Source of the DNA: UBA1479 sp002706405
GTDB taxonomy: Bacteria; Pseudomonadota; Alphaproteobacteria; Rhodospirillales; Casp-alpha2
DNA: 64,000 nt
Assembly (NCBI GenBank): GCA_963972255.1
Contig: CAXATO010000002.1
Location: 1 to 64,000 of the forward strand
Direction: 5' to 3'
How positions within the stretch are numbered: the stretch's first letter is position 1; each line of letters begins with the position of its first letter. This document shows positions 42,719 through 51,715 of the stretch, piece after piece. Both the position numbers and the translations under genes were made by a program. The notes below the pieces were generated by a model, which saw nothing but the letters and a program-made list of their open reading frames with translations, was not told the DNA's origin and did not search any database.

Positions 42719-44046
42719 GCGGCTTTCTGTCCCGCGCCGCGCTTTCCCTGGTCGCGGCGGTCTTCATCCTGTCCGCGGCCCCGGCCAAGGCGACACAGAT
42801 CGAACGCGTGGTCAGCCCCGGCGGGATCGAAGCCTGGCTGGTCGAGGATCACCTCAATCCCATCATTTCCCTGCATCTGGCGTTCCGCGGCGGCAGTGCG
42901 CTCGACCCCGAGGGCAAGGAAGGGCTGGCCAACATGGTCTCGACCCTGCTTGACGAAGGGGCCGGCGACCTGGACAGCAAGGCGTTCCAGCAGACGCTTG
43001 AGGACAATTCCATCACGCTGCGCTTCAGCGCCGCCCGCGACAGCTTAGGTGCGCGCGTCCAGACATTGACCGAAAACCGCGACCTGGCCTTCGACCTGCT
43101 GCGCCAAGCCATGACGAAGCCGCGTTTCGATGCGGAACCGGTGTCGCGCCTGCGTGCCCAGCTGCTGGCCAATCTGCGTCATGAATCGGAAGACGCCGAC
43201 GCCATCGCCGGCAAAACGCTGATGAAGACCCTTTATCCGGATCATCCCTACGGCCGCCCGACCGGTGGCACGCCGGAAAGCGTTGCCGCCATCACCGCCG
43301 ACGACCTGCGCACCTTCGTCAAGGAACGGCTGGCCCGCGACACCCTGGCGATTGGCGTGGTCGGCGACATCACGGCCGAGGAGCTTGCCCCCCTGCTGGA
43401 TAAGACCTTCGGCGCCCTGCCCGCCAAAGCCGCCCCCTGGCAGGTTCCGGAAGTCGCCCCCAAGGCCTCGGGCCGTATCATCGTCATCGAAAAGCCCCTG
43501 AAGCAGAGCAACATCCTGTTCGCCGACCGGGGCCTCATGCGCAAGGATCCGGATTTCTACGCGGCCTATGTGATGAACCACATCCTGGGCGGCGGCGGTT
43601 TTACCTCGCGGCTGTATACGGAGGTCCGGGAAAAGCGGGGCCTGGCCTACTCCGTCTATACCTACCTGCACCCCATGGACCGCTCGGCGATCTACGCGGG
43701 CGGCGCCGGCACGGCCAACGCGCGGGTCTCGGAAACCCTCAAGGTGGTCCGCGACGAATGGGCCAAGCTGGCCAAGGACGGCGTGACCGAGGCCGAACTG
43801 ACCGCCGCCAAGCAGTACCTGACCGGATCGTTTCCGCTGCGCTTCACCGCGACGGAGCGAATCGCGTCCATCCTGGTCGGCATGCAGACGGAGGACCTGG
43901 GCATCGATTACCTGGACAAGCGTAACAGCTATATCGAGGCGGTAAGCCTCGACGATATCCGCCGCGTCGCCCGGAAACTCTTGCGTCCCGAGGACCTGAC
44001 CGTGGTCGTCGTGGGTGAGCCCAAGGGCGTCAAACCGACGCCCTGA
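42715..44046 (+). CDS. M16 family peptidase, non-catalytic partner
   Basis: 443 aa with a signal peptide (LSLVAAVFILSAAPAKA). It keeps the M16 fold (LHLAFRGGSALDPEGKEGLANMVSTLL) but where the partner has HxxEH this protein has no such motif, so it cannot bind zinc in the usual way. The Arg-Tyr pair region FTSRLYTEVREKRGLAYSVY, used for substrate binding in the family, is present. This active/inactive pairing is typical of bacterial M16 dimers. ATG at 42715 overlaps the preceding stop. Next gene pgi starts 76 bases downstream. Confidence 0.9.
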   Translation: MSGFLSRAALSLVAAVFILSAAPAKATQIERVVSPGGIEAWLVEDHLNPIISLHLAFRGGSALDPEGKEGLANMVSTLLDEGAGDLDSKAFQQTLEDNSITLRFSAARDSLGARVQTLTENRDLAFDLLRQAMTKPRFDAEPVSRLRAQLLANLRHESEDADAIAGKTLMKTLYPDHPYGRPTGGTPESVAAITADDLRTFVKERLARDTLAIGVVGDITAEELAPLLDKTFGALPAKAAPWQVPEVAPKASGRIIVIEKPLKQSNILFADRGLMRKDPDFYAAYVMNHILGGGGFTSRLYTEVREKRGLAYSVYTYLHPMDRSAIYAGGAGTANARVSETLKVVRDEWAKLAKDGVTEAELTAAKQYLTGSFPLRFTATERIASILVGMQTEDLGIDYLDKRNSYIEAVSLDDIRRVARKLLRPEDLTVVVVGEPKGVKPTP

Positions 44047-44121
44047 CCCCTGCCGTTGGCGGCGCCGGGGACGGATGGTACTCTCGCCCGCGCAACGTCC
44101 CCCGGAGGATCAGAGACCCGC

Positions 44122-45726
44122 ATGCCGTCCCCCGCCTCAATGCCGGCCTGGCAGGCGCTCGCCGACCATCACCGGGCGGCAGCGGACATCCATCTGCGCG
44201 ACCTGCTCGCGGACGACGATCGGACCCGCAATCTGACCTTCGCCCTCGGCGGCCTGTGCCTGGACCTGTCCAAGAACCGTCTGACCGACACGACGCTCGC
44301 CTTGCTGCTCGACCTTGCCGTCGCGCGCGGCCTCCCGGCCCGGCGCGACGCCATGGCCGCCGGCGAGGCCGTGAACGAAACAGAGAACCGCGCCGCCCTG
44401 CACATGGCGCTGCGCGCCCGCGCCGAGGACGGCTTCGCCGTCGGCGGCCGGCCCGTCCATGGCGAAATTCAGGCCGTGCTCGACCATATGGCCGATTTCG
44501 TCGCCGGCGTGGAGAACGGCACCCGCACGGGGGCGACCGGCAAAGCCTTCAGGGACGTCATCACCATCGGTATCGGCGGCTCGGACCAGGGACCACGGCT
44601 CGCCTGCCGCGCCCTCGCTCCTTACCGTCGGCGCGGGCTGACGCCGCGCTTCGTCTCCAACGTGGATGCCACGGATCTGACGGAAGCCCTTCACGCCTGC
44701 GATCCCGAAACCGCCCTCATCATCGTATCGTCCAAGACCTTCACGACCTCCGAGACCATGACCAACGCCATGACGGCGCGGCGCTGGCTGACCGAGGCCT
44801 TGGATTCGGATGCGGTCGCCAAGCATTTTTGCGCCGTCACCAGCAACGACGCCGCCGCCCGCGATTTCGGCATCACCGACGACGCCCTGTTCGATTTCTG
44901 GGATTGGGTCGGCGGACGGTATTCCGTCTGGTCAGCGATCGGCCTGCCCCTCGCCCTGACGGCGGGCATGGAGGTGTTCCGCGATTTCCTGGCTGGGGCC
45001 CGGGACATGGACCGCCATTTCCTGGAAGCCCCCCTGGCGGAGAACCTGCCCGTGCTGCTGGCGCTGGCCGGCATCTGGAACCGCAATTTCGAAGGGGCCG
45101 CCGCCCATGCGGTGCTGCCTTATGACCAGCTTCTGGACGGCCTGCCCGACTACCTGCAGCAGCTCGAAATGGAAAGCAACGGCAAGGCGGTCGATCGTGA
45201 CGGCGCCGCCGTGACCCAGCCCACCGCCCCCGTCGTGTTCGGCCAGGCCGGCACCAACGGCCAACATGCGTTCTACCAATTGCTGCATCAGGGCACGGAC
45301 CTGGTCTCCGCCGATTTCATCGCCGCCGTCGAGCCCGCCCATCCGGCGGGCGACCATCACGACAAGCTGCTGGCCAATTTCCTGGCCCAGCCCGCCGCCT
45401 TGGCGCGCGGCCGCAAGGCCGGGCCGGGGGTGCCGCCCCACAAGGTCTTTGCCGGTAACCGGCCGACGACGTCGATCCTGCTTGACCGGCTCGACCCGCA
45501 TGGTTTGGGCATGCTGCTGGCACTTTATGAACACAAGGTATTCGTCCAGGGCGTCATCTGGAACGTCAATTCCTTTGACCAATTTGGGGTCGAACTGGGC
45601 AAGGAACTGGCCGGGCCGCTGACCGGCGCTCTGACCCAGGGCACGGAGCCCGCGGGTCTGGACGCCTCGACCCGCAGCCTTCTCGACCGCATCCGCCGGG
45701 TCCGGGACGGCGGGGGCCGCCCATGA
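44122..45726 (+). CDS. pgi: Glucose-6-phosphate isomerase
   Basis: 534 aa. Interconverts glucose 6-phosphate and fructose 6-phosphate. Signatures: TIGIGGSDQGPRLACRAL, VSNVDATD, IVSSKTFTTSETMTN, GGRYSVWSAIGLPLAL, QLEMESNGKAV and the C-terminal block GTNGQHAFYQLLHQG with ANFLAQ. The ATG at 44122 is used; the frame extends to 44056 but through the end of the M16 gene neighbourhood with no support. The stop overlaps mutL by four bases. Confidence 0.96.
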   Translation: MPSPASMPAWQALADHHRAAADIHLRDLLADDDRTRNLTFALGGLCLDLSKNRLTDTTLALLLDLAVARGLPARRDAMAAGEAVNETENRAALHMALRARAEDGFAVGGRPVHGEIQAVLDHMADFVAGVENGTRTGATGKAFRDVITIGIGGSDQGPRLACRALAPYRRRGLTPRFVSNVDATDLTEALHACDPETALIIVSSKTFTTSETMTNAMTARRWLTEALDSDAVAKHFCAVTSNDAAARDFGITDDALFDFWDWVGGRYSVWSAIGLPLALTAGMEVFRDFLAGARDMDRHFLEAPLAENLPVLLALAGIWNRNFEGAAAHAVLPYDQLLDGLPDYLQQLEMESNGKAVDRDGAAVTQPTAPVVFGQAGTNGQHAFYQLLHQGTDLVSADFIAAVEPAHPAGDHHDKLLANFLAQPAALARGRKAGPGVPPHKVFAGNRPTTSILLDRLDPHGLGMLLALYEHKVFVQGVIWNVNSFDQFGVELGKELAGPLTGALTQGTEPAGLDASTRSLLDRIRRVRDGGGRP

Positions 45727-47567
45727 CCCTTGCCCCGGTCATTCGCCGCCTGCCGGAAACCATGGTCAACCGCATCGCCGCCGGCGAGGTGGTGGAACGC
45801 CCGGCCTCGGCGGTGAAGGAACTGGTCGAGAACGCCATCGACGCCGGCGCCCGGCGCATCGATGTCGTGATCCGCGACGGCGGGCAGACGGCGATCACCG
45901 TGACCGACGACGGCTGCGGCATGACGCCGGAGGAAATCGACCTGGCGCTGGAACGCCACGCCACGTCGAAGCTGCCCGACGACGACCTGATGGCCGTGTC
46001 CACCCTGGGATTTCGGGGCGAGGCCCTGCCCTCCATGGCCGCCGTGGCGCGCATGACCATCACCTCGCGCCCACAGGGGGCCCAGCAGGCCTGGGCCGTC
46101 ACGGTCGAGGGCGGGCGCCGCACCGGGGCCCAGCCCGCCGCCCATCCGCCGGGCACGCGGGTCGACGTGCGCGACCTGTTCTATGCCACGCCGGCGCGGC
46201 TTAAGTTCCTGAAGACCGCACGCACGGAACAGAATCATGTGGTCGAGATTTTGAACCGCCTGGCCATGGCCCATCCGGAAATCGCCTTCACCCTATCCGA
46301 CGGCACGCGCGACCTGATCAAGCTGAACGCCGTCACGCCGCGCCTGGGCGACGACGGGGCCGACGCGCGGCTGGAACGCCTGGCCGGCATCATGGGCCGG
46401 TCTTTCGCCGACAACGCCATGACCATCGACGCCGTGCGCGAGGGCATCCGGCTTTCCGGCCACGCCGGGGTGCCGACCCTGAACCGCGGCAACGCGGCCA
46501 TGCAGTTCCTGTTCGTCAACGGCCGGCCCGTGCGCGACCGCCTGTTGCTGGGCGCGGTGCGCGGCGCCTACCGGGAATTCCTGGCCTCCGACCGCCATCC
46601 GCTGCTGGCGTTGTTTCTGGAGGTGCCGCCGGCGGACGTCGACGTCAACGTCCATCCCGCCAAGACCGAAGTCCGGTTCCGCGACGCCGGTGTGGTGCGC
46701 GGGCTGATCGTCAGCGCCCTCAAATACGCGCTCGCCGATGCCGGACATCGGGCCTCGACCACCGTGGCGGGGGCCGCACTTGGCGCTTTCCGGCCCAGTG
46801 AAAACCCTGGCGGTGCCCTGCCCTTGGGCCGAAGCGGCGGCGGTTATGGCGGCGCCTATGCCCCCACCCCGCGGCCGGGCGGCCTGTCGGACCTGTACAC
46901 CCCCCTGCCCGATCTGGACCGCGCCCCCAGCGCGCCGATGGCGATGCCCCCGCAGGGCGACCCGGCGGCGGACCAGCCGACCGCGGAATACCCCCTGGGC
47001 GTGGCGCGGGCGCAGGTCCATGCCACCTATGTCATCGCCCAGACGGCGGACGGGCTGGTGATCGTCGATCAGCACGCGGCCCATGAGCGCCTGACCCAGG
47101 AAAAGATCAAGGCCGCCTTGGCCGCCGGCGGCGTCGACCGCCAGATGCTGCTGATCCCCGAGGTTGTCGAGATGGAAGAGCCCGCCGTCGACCGTTTGCT
47201 CGCCCGCGCCGATGAACTGGCGGAGATGGGCCTGGTGATCGAGGGCTTCGGCCCCGGCGCCGTGGTGGTGCGCGAAACGCCGGCACTGCTCGGCGACATG
47301 GACATCCAGGGCGTGATCCGCGACCTGGCCGATGATCTGGCGGAATACGGCGAGACCATCGCCCTGGCCGAACGCATCGGCGATGTCTGCGCGACCATGG
47401 CCTGTCACGGCTCGATCCGCGCCGGGCGGCGCCTGAATGCGGATGAGATGAACCGCCTGTTGCGGGAAATGGAGGCGACCCCCCATTCCGGACAGTGCAG
47501 CCACGGCCGGCCGACCTATGTCGAACTGAAGCTGGCGGATATCGAAAAACTGTTCGGCCGGCGCTAA
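45723..47567 (+). CDS. mutL: DNA mismatch repair protein MutL
   Basis: 614 aa. GHKL ATPase domain at the N-terminus: NRIAAGEVVERPASAVKELV with ENAIDAGA, DDGCGM, RHATSK and TLGFRGEALPS. A Pro/Ala/Gly-rich linker (about 350-425) leads to the C-terminal dimerisation domain. DQHAAHERLTQEK near residue 449 fits DQHA-x2-E-x4-E, so this is an endonuclease-type MutL, as in bacteria lacking MutH; the C-terminal ACHGSIRAG and GQCSHGRP boxes agree. ATG overlaps the pgi stop. MutS is not in the window. Confidence 0.96.
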   Translation: MTLAPVIRRLPETMVNRIAAGEVVERPASAVKELVENAIDAGARRIDVVIRDGGQTAITVTDDGCGMTPEEIDLALERHATSKLPDDDLMAVSTLGFRGEALPSMAAVARMTITSRPQGAQQAWAVTVEGGRRTGAQPAAHPPGTRVDVRDLFYATPARLKFLKTARTEQNHVVEILNRLAMAHPEIAFTLSDGTRDLIKLNAVTPRLGDDGADARLERLAGIMGRSFADNAMTIDAVREGIRLSGHAGVPTLNRGNAAMQFLFVNGRPVRDRLLLGAVRGAYREFLASDRHPLLALFLEVPPADVDVNVHPAKTEVRFRDAGVVRGLIVSALKYALADAGHRASTTVAGAALGAFRPSENPGGALPLGRSGGGYGGAYAPTPRPGGLSDLYTPLPDLDRAPSAPMAMPPQGDPAADQPTAEYPLGVARAQVHATYVIAQTADGLVIVDQHAAHERLTQEKIKAALAAGGVDRQMLLIPEVVEMEEPAVDRLLARADELAEMGLVIEGFGPGAVVVRETPALLGDMDIQGVIRDLADDLAEYGETIALAERIGDVCATMACHGSIRAGRRLNADEMNRLLREMEATPHSGQCSHGRPTYVELKLADIEKLFGRR

Positions 47568-47603
47568 GATCGCCCTGTTTTCCGCAACCGGACGGTCAGG
47601 CCC

Positions 47604-48362
47604 ATGCTGCGTGAATGGCTCATCCATCGGACGACCCCGGCCCCGGAACCGATCAAGCGGCTCGGTTATCTGAAGGAACAGATCGCCATCGCCGCCCGTC
47701 ACCGGCGGCTTTATCCCGCATGGAAGACGCATCTGGAGCGCTCGCGCCGCTTCGTGCTGTGGTCCGCGGCCAATTGCCCCGTGCAGAACAAGGTGGTGAT
47801 CCTCGGCTCGGGCGGGCTTCTGGATGTACCACTCGGCGATCTCGCCGACGACTTCGCCGAAGTCGTGCTGATCGACATCTTCCACCCTCCCGCCGTACGG
47901 GCCTGGGCGGCGCAATACCCCAACATCTATCTGCTTGAGGCCGACCTGACCGACTTGGTCGATGATCTGGCCGACGGCAAGATGCCGTCAGACCCGCCGT
48001 TGCCGGACCTCCCCGAGGCCGATGCGGACCTGGTCGTATCCCTCAACCTTCTGAGCCAGTTGCCGCTGATTCCAGCCCGGCACGTACCCGAGAAACAGGC
48101 CAAGGCCTTCGCCGCCGAAATCCAGCGCCAGCATCTGCGCGCCCTGCAGGCGCTGCCTGGCCGGGTCTGCCTGATCACGGAAACGGTGCGGGAATTCGTC
48201 GAGGACGGCGACGTGGATGAGACGGAGCCGGTCCTCGCCGATATCAAGCTGCCGGAGCCCGATGAACGCTGGATCTGGAATTTGGCGCCGGCACCGGAAG
48301 TTGAGCGCGCCCGCGACCTGCGCCTGCGGATCGCCGCCTATTCCAATCTTTTCAGGAAATAG
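47604..48362 (+). CDS. Hypothetical protein with Rossmann-like core
   Basis: 252 aa, cytoplasmic. KVVILGSGGLLDVPLGDLAD and VVLIDIFHPP have the glycine loop and acidic strand end of a SAM- or nucleotide-binding Rossmann fold, and a later ADADLVVSLNLLSQLPLIP looks like motif IV of methyltransferases. I recognise no named family. It starts 37 bases after mutL on the same strand and may be transcribed with it. Its last 25 bases overlap the end of the opposite-strand rsmD gene. Confidence 0.72.
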   Translation: MLREWLIHRTTPAPEPIKRLGYLKEQIAIAARHRRLYPAWKTHLERSRRFVLWSAANCPVQNKVVILGSGGLLDVPLGDLADDFAEVVLIDIFHPPAVRAWAAQYPNIYLLEADLTDLVDDLADGKMPSDPPLPDLPEADADLVVSLNLLSQLPLIPARHVPEKQAKAFAAEIQRQHLRALQALPGRVCLITETVREFVEDGDVDETEPVLADIKLPEPDERWIWNLAPAPEVERARDLRLRIAAYSNLFRK

Positions 48363-48904
48363 ACCTTGGCCGCCCCGTAAGTGCGCTCGTCCCGCACCTC
48401 GAACCCGCGCGTTCCGACCAGGCTTTCCTCGGCCCCGACCTCGACCACCACGGTGGCGTCGGGAGTCAGCCAGTTCTTGTTCAAAAGGCCGCGCAGGGCC
48501 GGGTCGGCCAGGCCCTGGCCGTAGGGCGGGTCGAGAAACACAAGCGCGGCCGGCGTCTTGGCCGCACGCGGCGGCACGGCCAGATGGGTGCAGTCGAGTC
48601 CCAGCATCAGGCATTCCCGCCACAGGCCCATGGACGCCGCATTGTCCTTGGCGATCTTGAGATGCGCCGGATTACGGTCGGCGAAGATGCCGAAGGCCGC
48701 TCCCCGCGACATGGCCTCGAGCCCCAGGGCCCCGGTGCCGCAGAACATGTCGGCGACGGTGATGCCGTCCAGGTCCACAGCGGCCTTGCCGTGGGCCAGA
48801 ATGTTGAAGATGGATTCCCGGGCCCGGTCCGAGGTCGGGCGCAGGTCCCGGCCTTCGGGGGCGAGCAGCTTCTTGCCCCGGAATTTTCCCGCGACGATCC
48901 GCAT
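48338..48904 (-). CDS. rsmD: 16S rRNA (guanine(966)-N2)-methyltransferase
   Basis: 188 aa. SAM-dependent methyltransferase acting on G966 of 16S rRNA. Start MRIVAGKFRGKKLLAPEG is typical of RsmD, as are RPTSDRARESIFNIL, the SAM loop DMFCGTGALGLEAMSRG and the catalytic motif LDPPYGQG. It follows rluB by 16 bases on the same strand, so the two rRNA-modifying enzymes form a unit. Convergent overlap of 25 bases with the hypothetical gene at 47604. Confidence 0.95.
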   Translation of the reverse strand: MRIVAGKFRGKKLLAPEGRDLRPTSDRARESIFNILAHGKAAVDLDGITVADMFCGTGALGLEAMSRGAAFGIFADRNPAHLKIAKDNAASMGLWRECLMLGLDCTHLAVPPRAAKTPAALVFLDPPYGQGLADPALRGLLNKNWLTPDATVVVEVGAEESLVGTRGFEVRDERTYGAAKVYFLKRLE

Positions 48905-48920
48905 CAGGCCGCCCCCCGCA

Positions 48921-49700
48921 TCAGGACAGGACCTTGCCCAGCTGTTCCTTCAGGGTCTTGCCCTTGATCTCGTACACATCGCCGCGCGCCAGATTGCCCA
49001 GTTGGAACGGGCCGTAGGCCGTGCGGATCAGGCGGTTCACGGAAAGCCCCAGATGTTCCATCACCTTGCGGACCTCGCGGTTCTTGCCTTCGGACAGGCT
49101 GACGGTCAGCCAGTGGTTGGCGAAGCCCTTGCGCACCTTGTCGCCGGGCTCCATCTGATCGATCTCGGCCTTGATCGGGCCGTAGCGCACGCCGGACACG
49201 GTCACGCCGCGAGCCAGCTTGGCCAGATCCTCGGCCCGGACGGCACCGTGCACGCGCACCCGGTAGCGCCGATTCCAGCCGTTGGACGGCAGTTCCAGGC
49301 GCCGCGCGAGGCCGCCATCGTTGGTCAGCAGCAGCAACCCTTCGGAATTGAGGTCGAGCCGCCCCACGGACACCACCCGGGGCAGGTCCTTGGGCAGGCG
49401 GTCGAACACCGTCGGCCGGCCTTCCGGATCCTTATGGGTGGTGACCAGCCCGACCGGCTTGTGATAGCGCCACAGCTTGGGCGGCGCCTTGCCCGGCAGG
49501 GGTTTGCCGTCGACCAGGATGAGATTGGCCTCGGTTACCGTATGGGCCGGGGTCGTCAGCTTCTTGCCATCGACGATGACGCGCCCTTCTTCGATCCAGC
49601 GTTCGGCCTCGCGGCGCGAGCACAGGCCGGCACGGGCGATCACCTTGGCGATGCGTTCGGGGGCGTTTTCGGTCTTCGCGGTCTTGGGTTTTTCTGCCAT
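48921..49700 (-). CDS. rluB: 23S rRNA pseudouridine synthase of the RsuA/RluB type
   Basis: 259 aa from the ATG at 49700. N-terminal S4 RNA-binding domain (AGLCSRREAERWIEEGRV), then the synthase with the catalytic Asp in GRLDLNSEGLLLLTNDG and the basic motif EGKNREVRKVMEHLG. The length and the last 40 residues favour RluB (23S U2605) over RsuA, but the exact target is inferred. The frame continues 30 codons upstream through the region before tadA, which I do not count. Divergent from tadA, 62 bases between starts. Confidence 0.88.
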   Translation of the reverse strand: MAEKPKTAKTENAPERIAKVIARAGLCSRREAERWIEEGRVIVDGKKLTTPAHTVTEANLILVDGKPLPGKAPPKLWRYHKPVGLVTTHKDPEGRPTVFDRLPKDLPRVVSVGRLDLNSEGLLLLTNDGGLARRLELPSNGWNRRYRVRVHGAVRAEDLAKLARGVTVSGVRYGPIKAEIDQMEPGDKVRKGFANHWLTVSLSEGKNREVRKVMEHLGLSVNRLIRTAYGPFQLGNLARGDVYEIKGKTLKEQLGKVLS

Positions 49701-49762
49701 GGCGGGGACATTAGGGGCGGACGGCGGCGGCGGCAAGCATTGACGACGAGGGGCCCGCGAGT

Positions 49763-50236
49763 ATGGTTGGCGCCATGGACAGACCGGCAACCGACAGCTT
49801 CATGGCCCAGGCCCTGGACGAGGCCCGCGCCGCGGCAGCGCGGGGCGAGGTCCCCGTGGGCGCCGTGGTGGTCGAAGCCGCGACCGGCCGGGTGCTGGCC
49901 CGCGCCGGCAACGAGACCGAGACGGCCAACGATCCGACCGCCCATGCGGAAATTCTGGCCCTGCGCCGGGCCGCCGCCGAACAGGGCGCGCCGCGCCTGC
50001 CGGACTGTGATCTTTACGTGACGCTGGAGCCCTGCGCCATGTGCGCCGCCGCGATCAGCCATGCCCGCATCCGCCGGCTCTATTTCGGGGCCTACGATCC
50101 CAAGGGCGGCGGGGTCGAACACGGTCCCCGGTTCTTCGCCCAGCCGACCTGCCACCACGCGCCCGAGGTCATCGGCGGTCTGGACGAAACGGCCGCCGCC
50201 GCCTTGCTCAAGGATTTTTTCAAGGAACGCCGCTAA
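49763..50236 (+). CDS. tadA: tRNA-specific adenosine deaminase
   Basis: 157 aa zinc deaminase converting the wobble adenosine of tRNA-Arg(ACG) to inosine. Zinc and catalytic residues: H61 and E63 in TAHAEILAL, C91 and C94 in LEPCAMCAAAI. The GEVPVGAVVV and YFGAYDPKGGGVEHG motifs favour TadA over guanine deaminases. ATG at 49763 follows GAGGGG nine bases upstream; the ATG at 49775 is the alternative. Stop is 19 bases from the convergent DUF6352 gene. Confidence 0.92.
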   Translation: MVGAMDRPATDSFMAQALDEARAAAARGEVPVGAVVVEAATGRVLARAGNETETANDPTAHAEILALRRAAAEQGAPRLPDCDLYVTLEPCAMCAAAISHARIRRLYFGAYDPKGGGVEHGPRFFAQPTCHHAPEVIGGLDETAAAALLKDFFKERR

Positions 50237-50255
50237 GCGGCTGAAGTTTCCGGGT

Positions 50256-51281
50256 TCACGATTCCGCGGCGAGCGGCAGATTGACCAGAAGGTTCTGCGG
50301 CTTCAAACGAAGGCGCTGCCCGGCGGTCATGCAGAGGGCGAGGTAGACCGGCTTGCCCCGGACCTCGGCGGCCATCTGATTGGGGTCCTTGAACTCGAGA
50401 CGGAACAGCGAGAGCAGCCGGTCCATGCGGGCATCGTCGACCTCGTTGCCTTCGTAAAGATCGTTCAGCAGGGCCGAGGCCTCGGCATCCAGGCCCAGAT
50501 GCCAGACCCATTTTTCATCATTGATTTCCTGCACCGGCTGGATCGAAATCTCGGCCTCGAGGAAATGGCGGACCCAGGCTTCAAGCACGCGGCACAACGC
50601 ATCCAGCCCTGGCCGGGCGAAGGAAATGTCGAGCACGGTGTCGTAGCGCTCATTGCGATCCCAATAGATCTGCGCCGTGTCCGGTTGCAGCACGTCCATG
50701 TCGACCTGGCGGGACGCCGATCCGCTGTCGACCACCAGCTTGCCCAGGCTGCCCATGCCGCCCGTGGTCGCCAGCATCTCGACCGTTTCCGCGTCACCCA
50801 GCAAGATCGCGCCGTCCTTCAACGTCACCGTCTGTTCGCGGAACAGAAGTTCCGCCGCGCGGGCGCGGAACGGATCGTCCGTGCCGTCGATGACCCGACG
50901 CACGACGACGTTGGCCATCTGGTCGATGAACAGGGGCGGGATGGTGACGCCGGTGGACCGGAAAATCTCCAGATAACAGGCTTCGACCGTGCCGGCAGCG
51001 ACCAGCCGGTCACGAAAGGCGAGCATCACCCGGTAGTTGTCCCGCGCGTCCTCATCGGCCAGGGCCGTGATGCGGTCCTCGCCCACGGCTTCGCGGGGAT
51101 TGGCCATCAAGGCGCCGTGGAGGACGCGCTCCGCATCGCAGGACTCGGCGATGGGGGCGATTTCCGGACGTTGCAGATAGGCCCGTAGGAAGGCATCCGT
51201 CACGGCCAGATGCCCGGCCCCGTCCCGCGTCAGCAGGTGATAGCCGGAATTGGGCCAGAAGTCGGGTGCCGGGCCGTTCAT
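50256..51281 (-). CDS. DUF6352-like conserved protein
   Basis: 341 aa, acidic, cytoplasmic, no membrane segment. It begins MNGPAPDFWPNSGYHLL and has 'DEDARDNYRVMLAFRDRLVA' and 'VWHLGLDAEASALLNDLY'. I take it for the alphaproteobacterial family labelled DUF6352, from memory of gene order beside DUF1244; no function is known. Starts 3 bases after the DUF1244 stop, so the two are one transcriptional unit. Confidence 0.72.
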   Translation of the reverse strand: MNGPAPDFWPNSGYHLLTRDGAGHLAVTDAFLRAYLQRPEIAPIAESCDAERVLHGALMANPREAVGEDRITALADEDARDNYRVMLAFRDRLVAAGTVEACYLEIFRSTGVTIPPLFIDQMANVVVRRVIDGTDDPFRARAAELLFREQTVTLKDGAILLGDAETVEMLATTGGMGSLGKLVVDSGSASRQVDMDVLQPDTAQIYWDRNERYDTVLDISFARPGLDALCRVLEAWVRHFLEAEISIQPVQEINDEKWVWHLGLDAEASALLNDLYEGNEVDDARMDRLLSLFRLEFKDPNQMAAEVRGKPVYLALCMTAGQRLRLKPQNLLVNLPLAAES

Positions 51282-51284
51282 GAG

Positions 51285-51602
51285 CTAGTTATGGCCGCTG
51301 ATTTCGGCGTGCAGGGGCTTGCTGTCCTCGAAGGCCTTCTTCTGCGCCGCGTCGGCGGGCTTCTGATACTTGTCCTTCCACGCGTCATAGGTCATGCCGT
51401 AGATCACCTCGCGGGCGGCGTCATAATCGACGTCCTCTCCCTTGGCCTGGGCCTCGGCGGCATACCATTTGGCCAGACAGTTTCGGCAGAACCCGGCCAA
51501 ATTCATCAGGTCGATGTTCTGCACGTCCGTGCGCTTCTGCAGGTGCTTGATCAGGCCGCGAAAGGCGGCGGCTTCCACTTCCGTGCGGGTCTTGTCGTCC
51601 AT
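51285..51602 (-). CDS. DUF1244 family protein
   Basis: 105 aa, helical, with the DUF1244 landmark LAGFCRNCLAKWYAAEAQ (two Cys in CRNC that could bind a metal) and YDAAREVIYGMTYDAWKDKY. Widespread in alphaproteobacteria and other proteobacteria, function not established. ATG at 51602. First gene of the pair with the DUF6352-like gene, which starts 3 bases beyond its stop. 113 bases separate it from purD, on the same strand, where no obvious promoter was picked out. Confidence 0.88.
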   Translation of the reverse strand: MDDKTRTEVEAAAFRGLIKHLQKRTDVQNIDLMNLAGFCRNCLAKWYAAEAQAKGEDVDYDAAREVIYGMTYDAWKDKYQKPADAAQKKAFEDSKPLHAEISGHN

Positions 51603-51715
51603 GTCGTCGTTTCCTCCGTCTTGCGCCGCGCGGGCAATGGGATGCCGCGCGGGATCGTTTCTGCGGTTCTATATAGGGACCGGGGGGCGCCGACAAAAGG
51701 GCGGCCCGTCACGGC

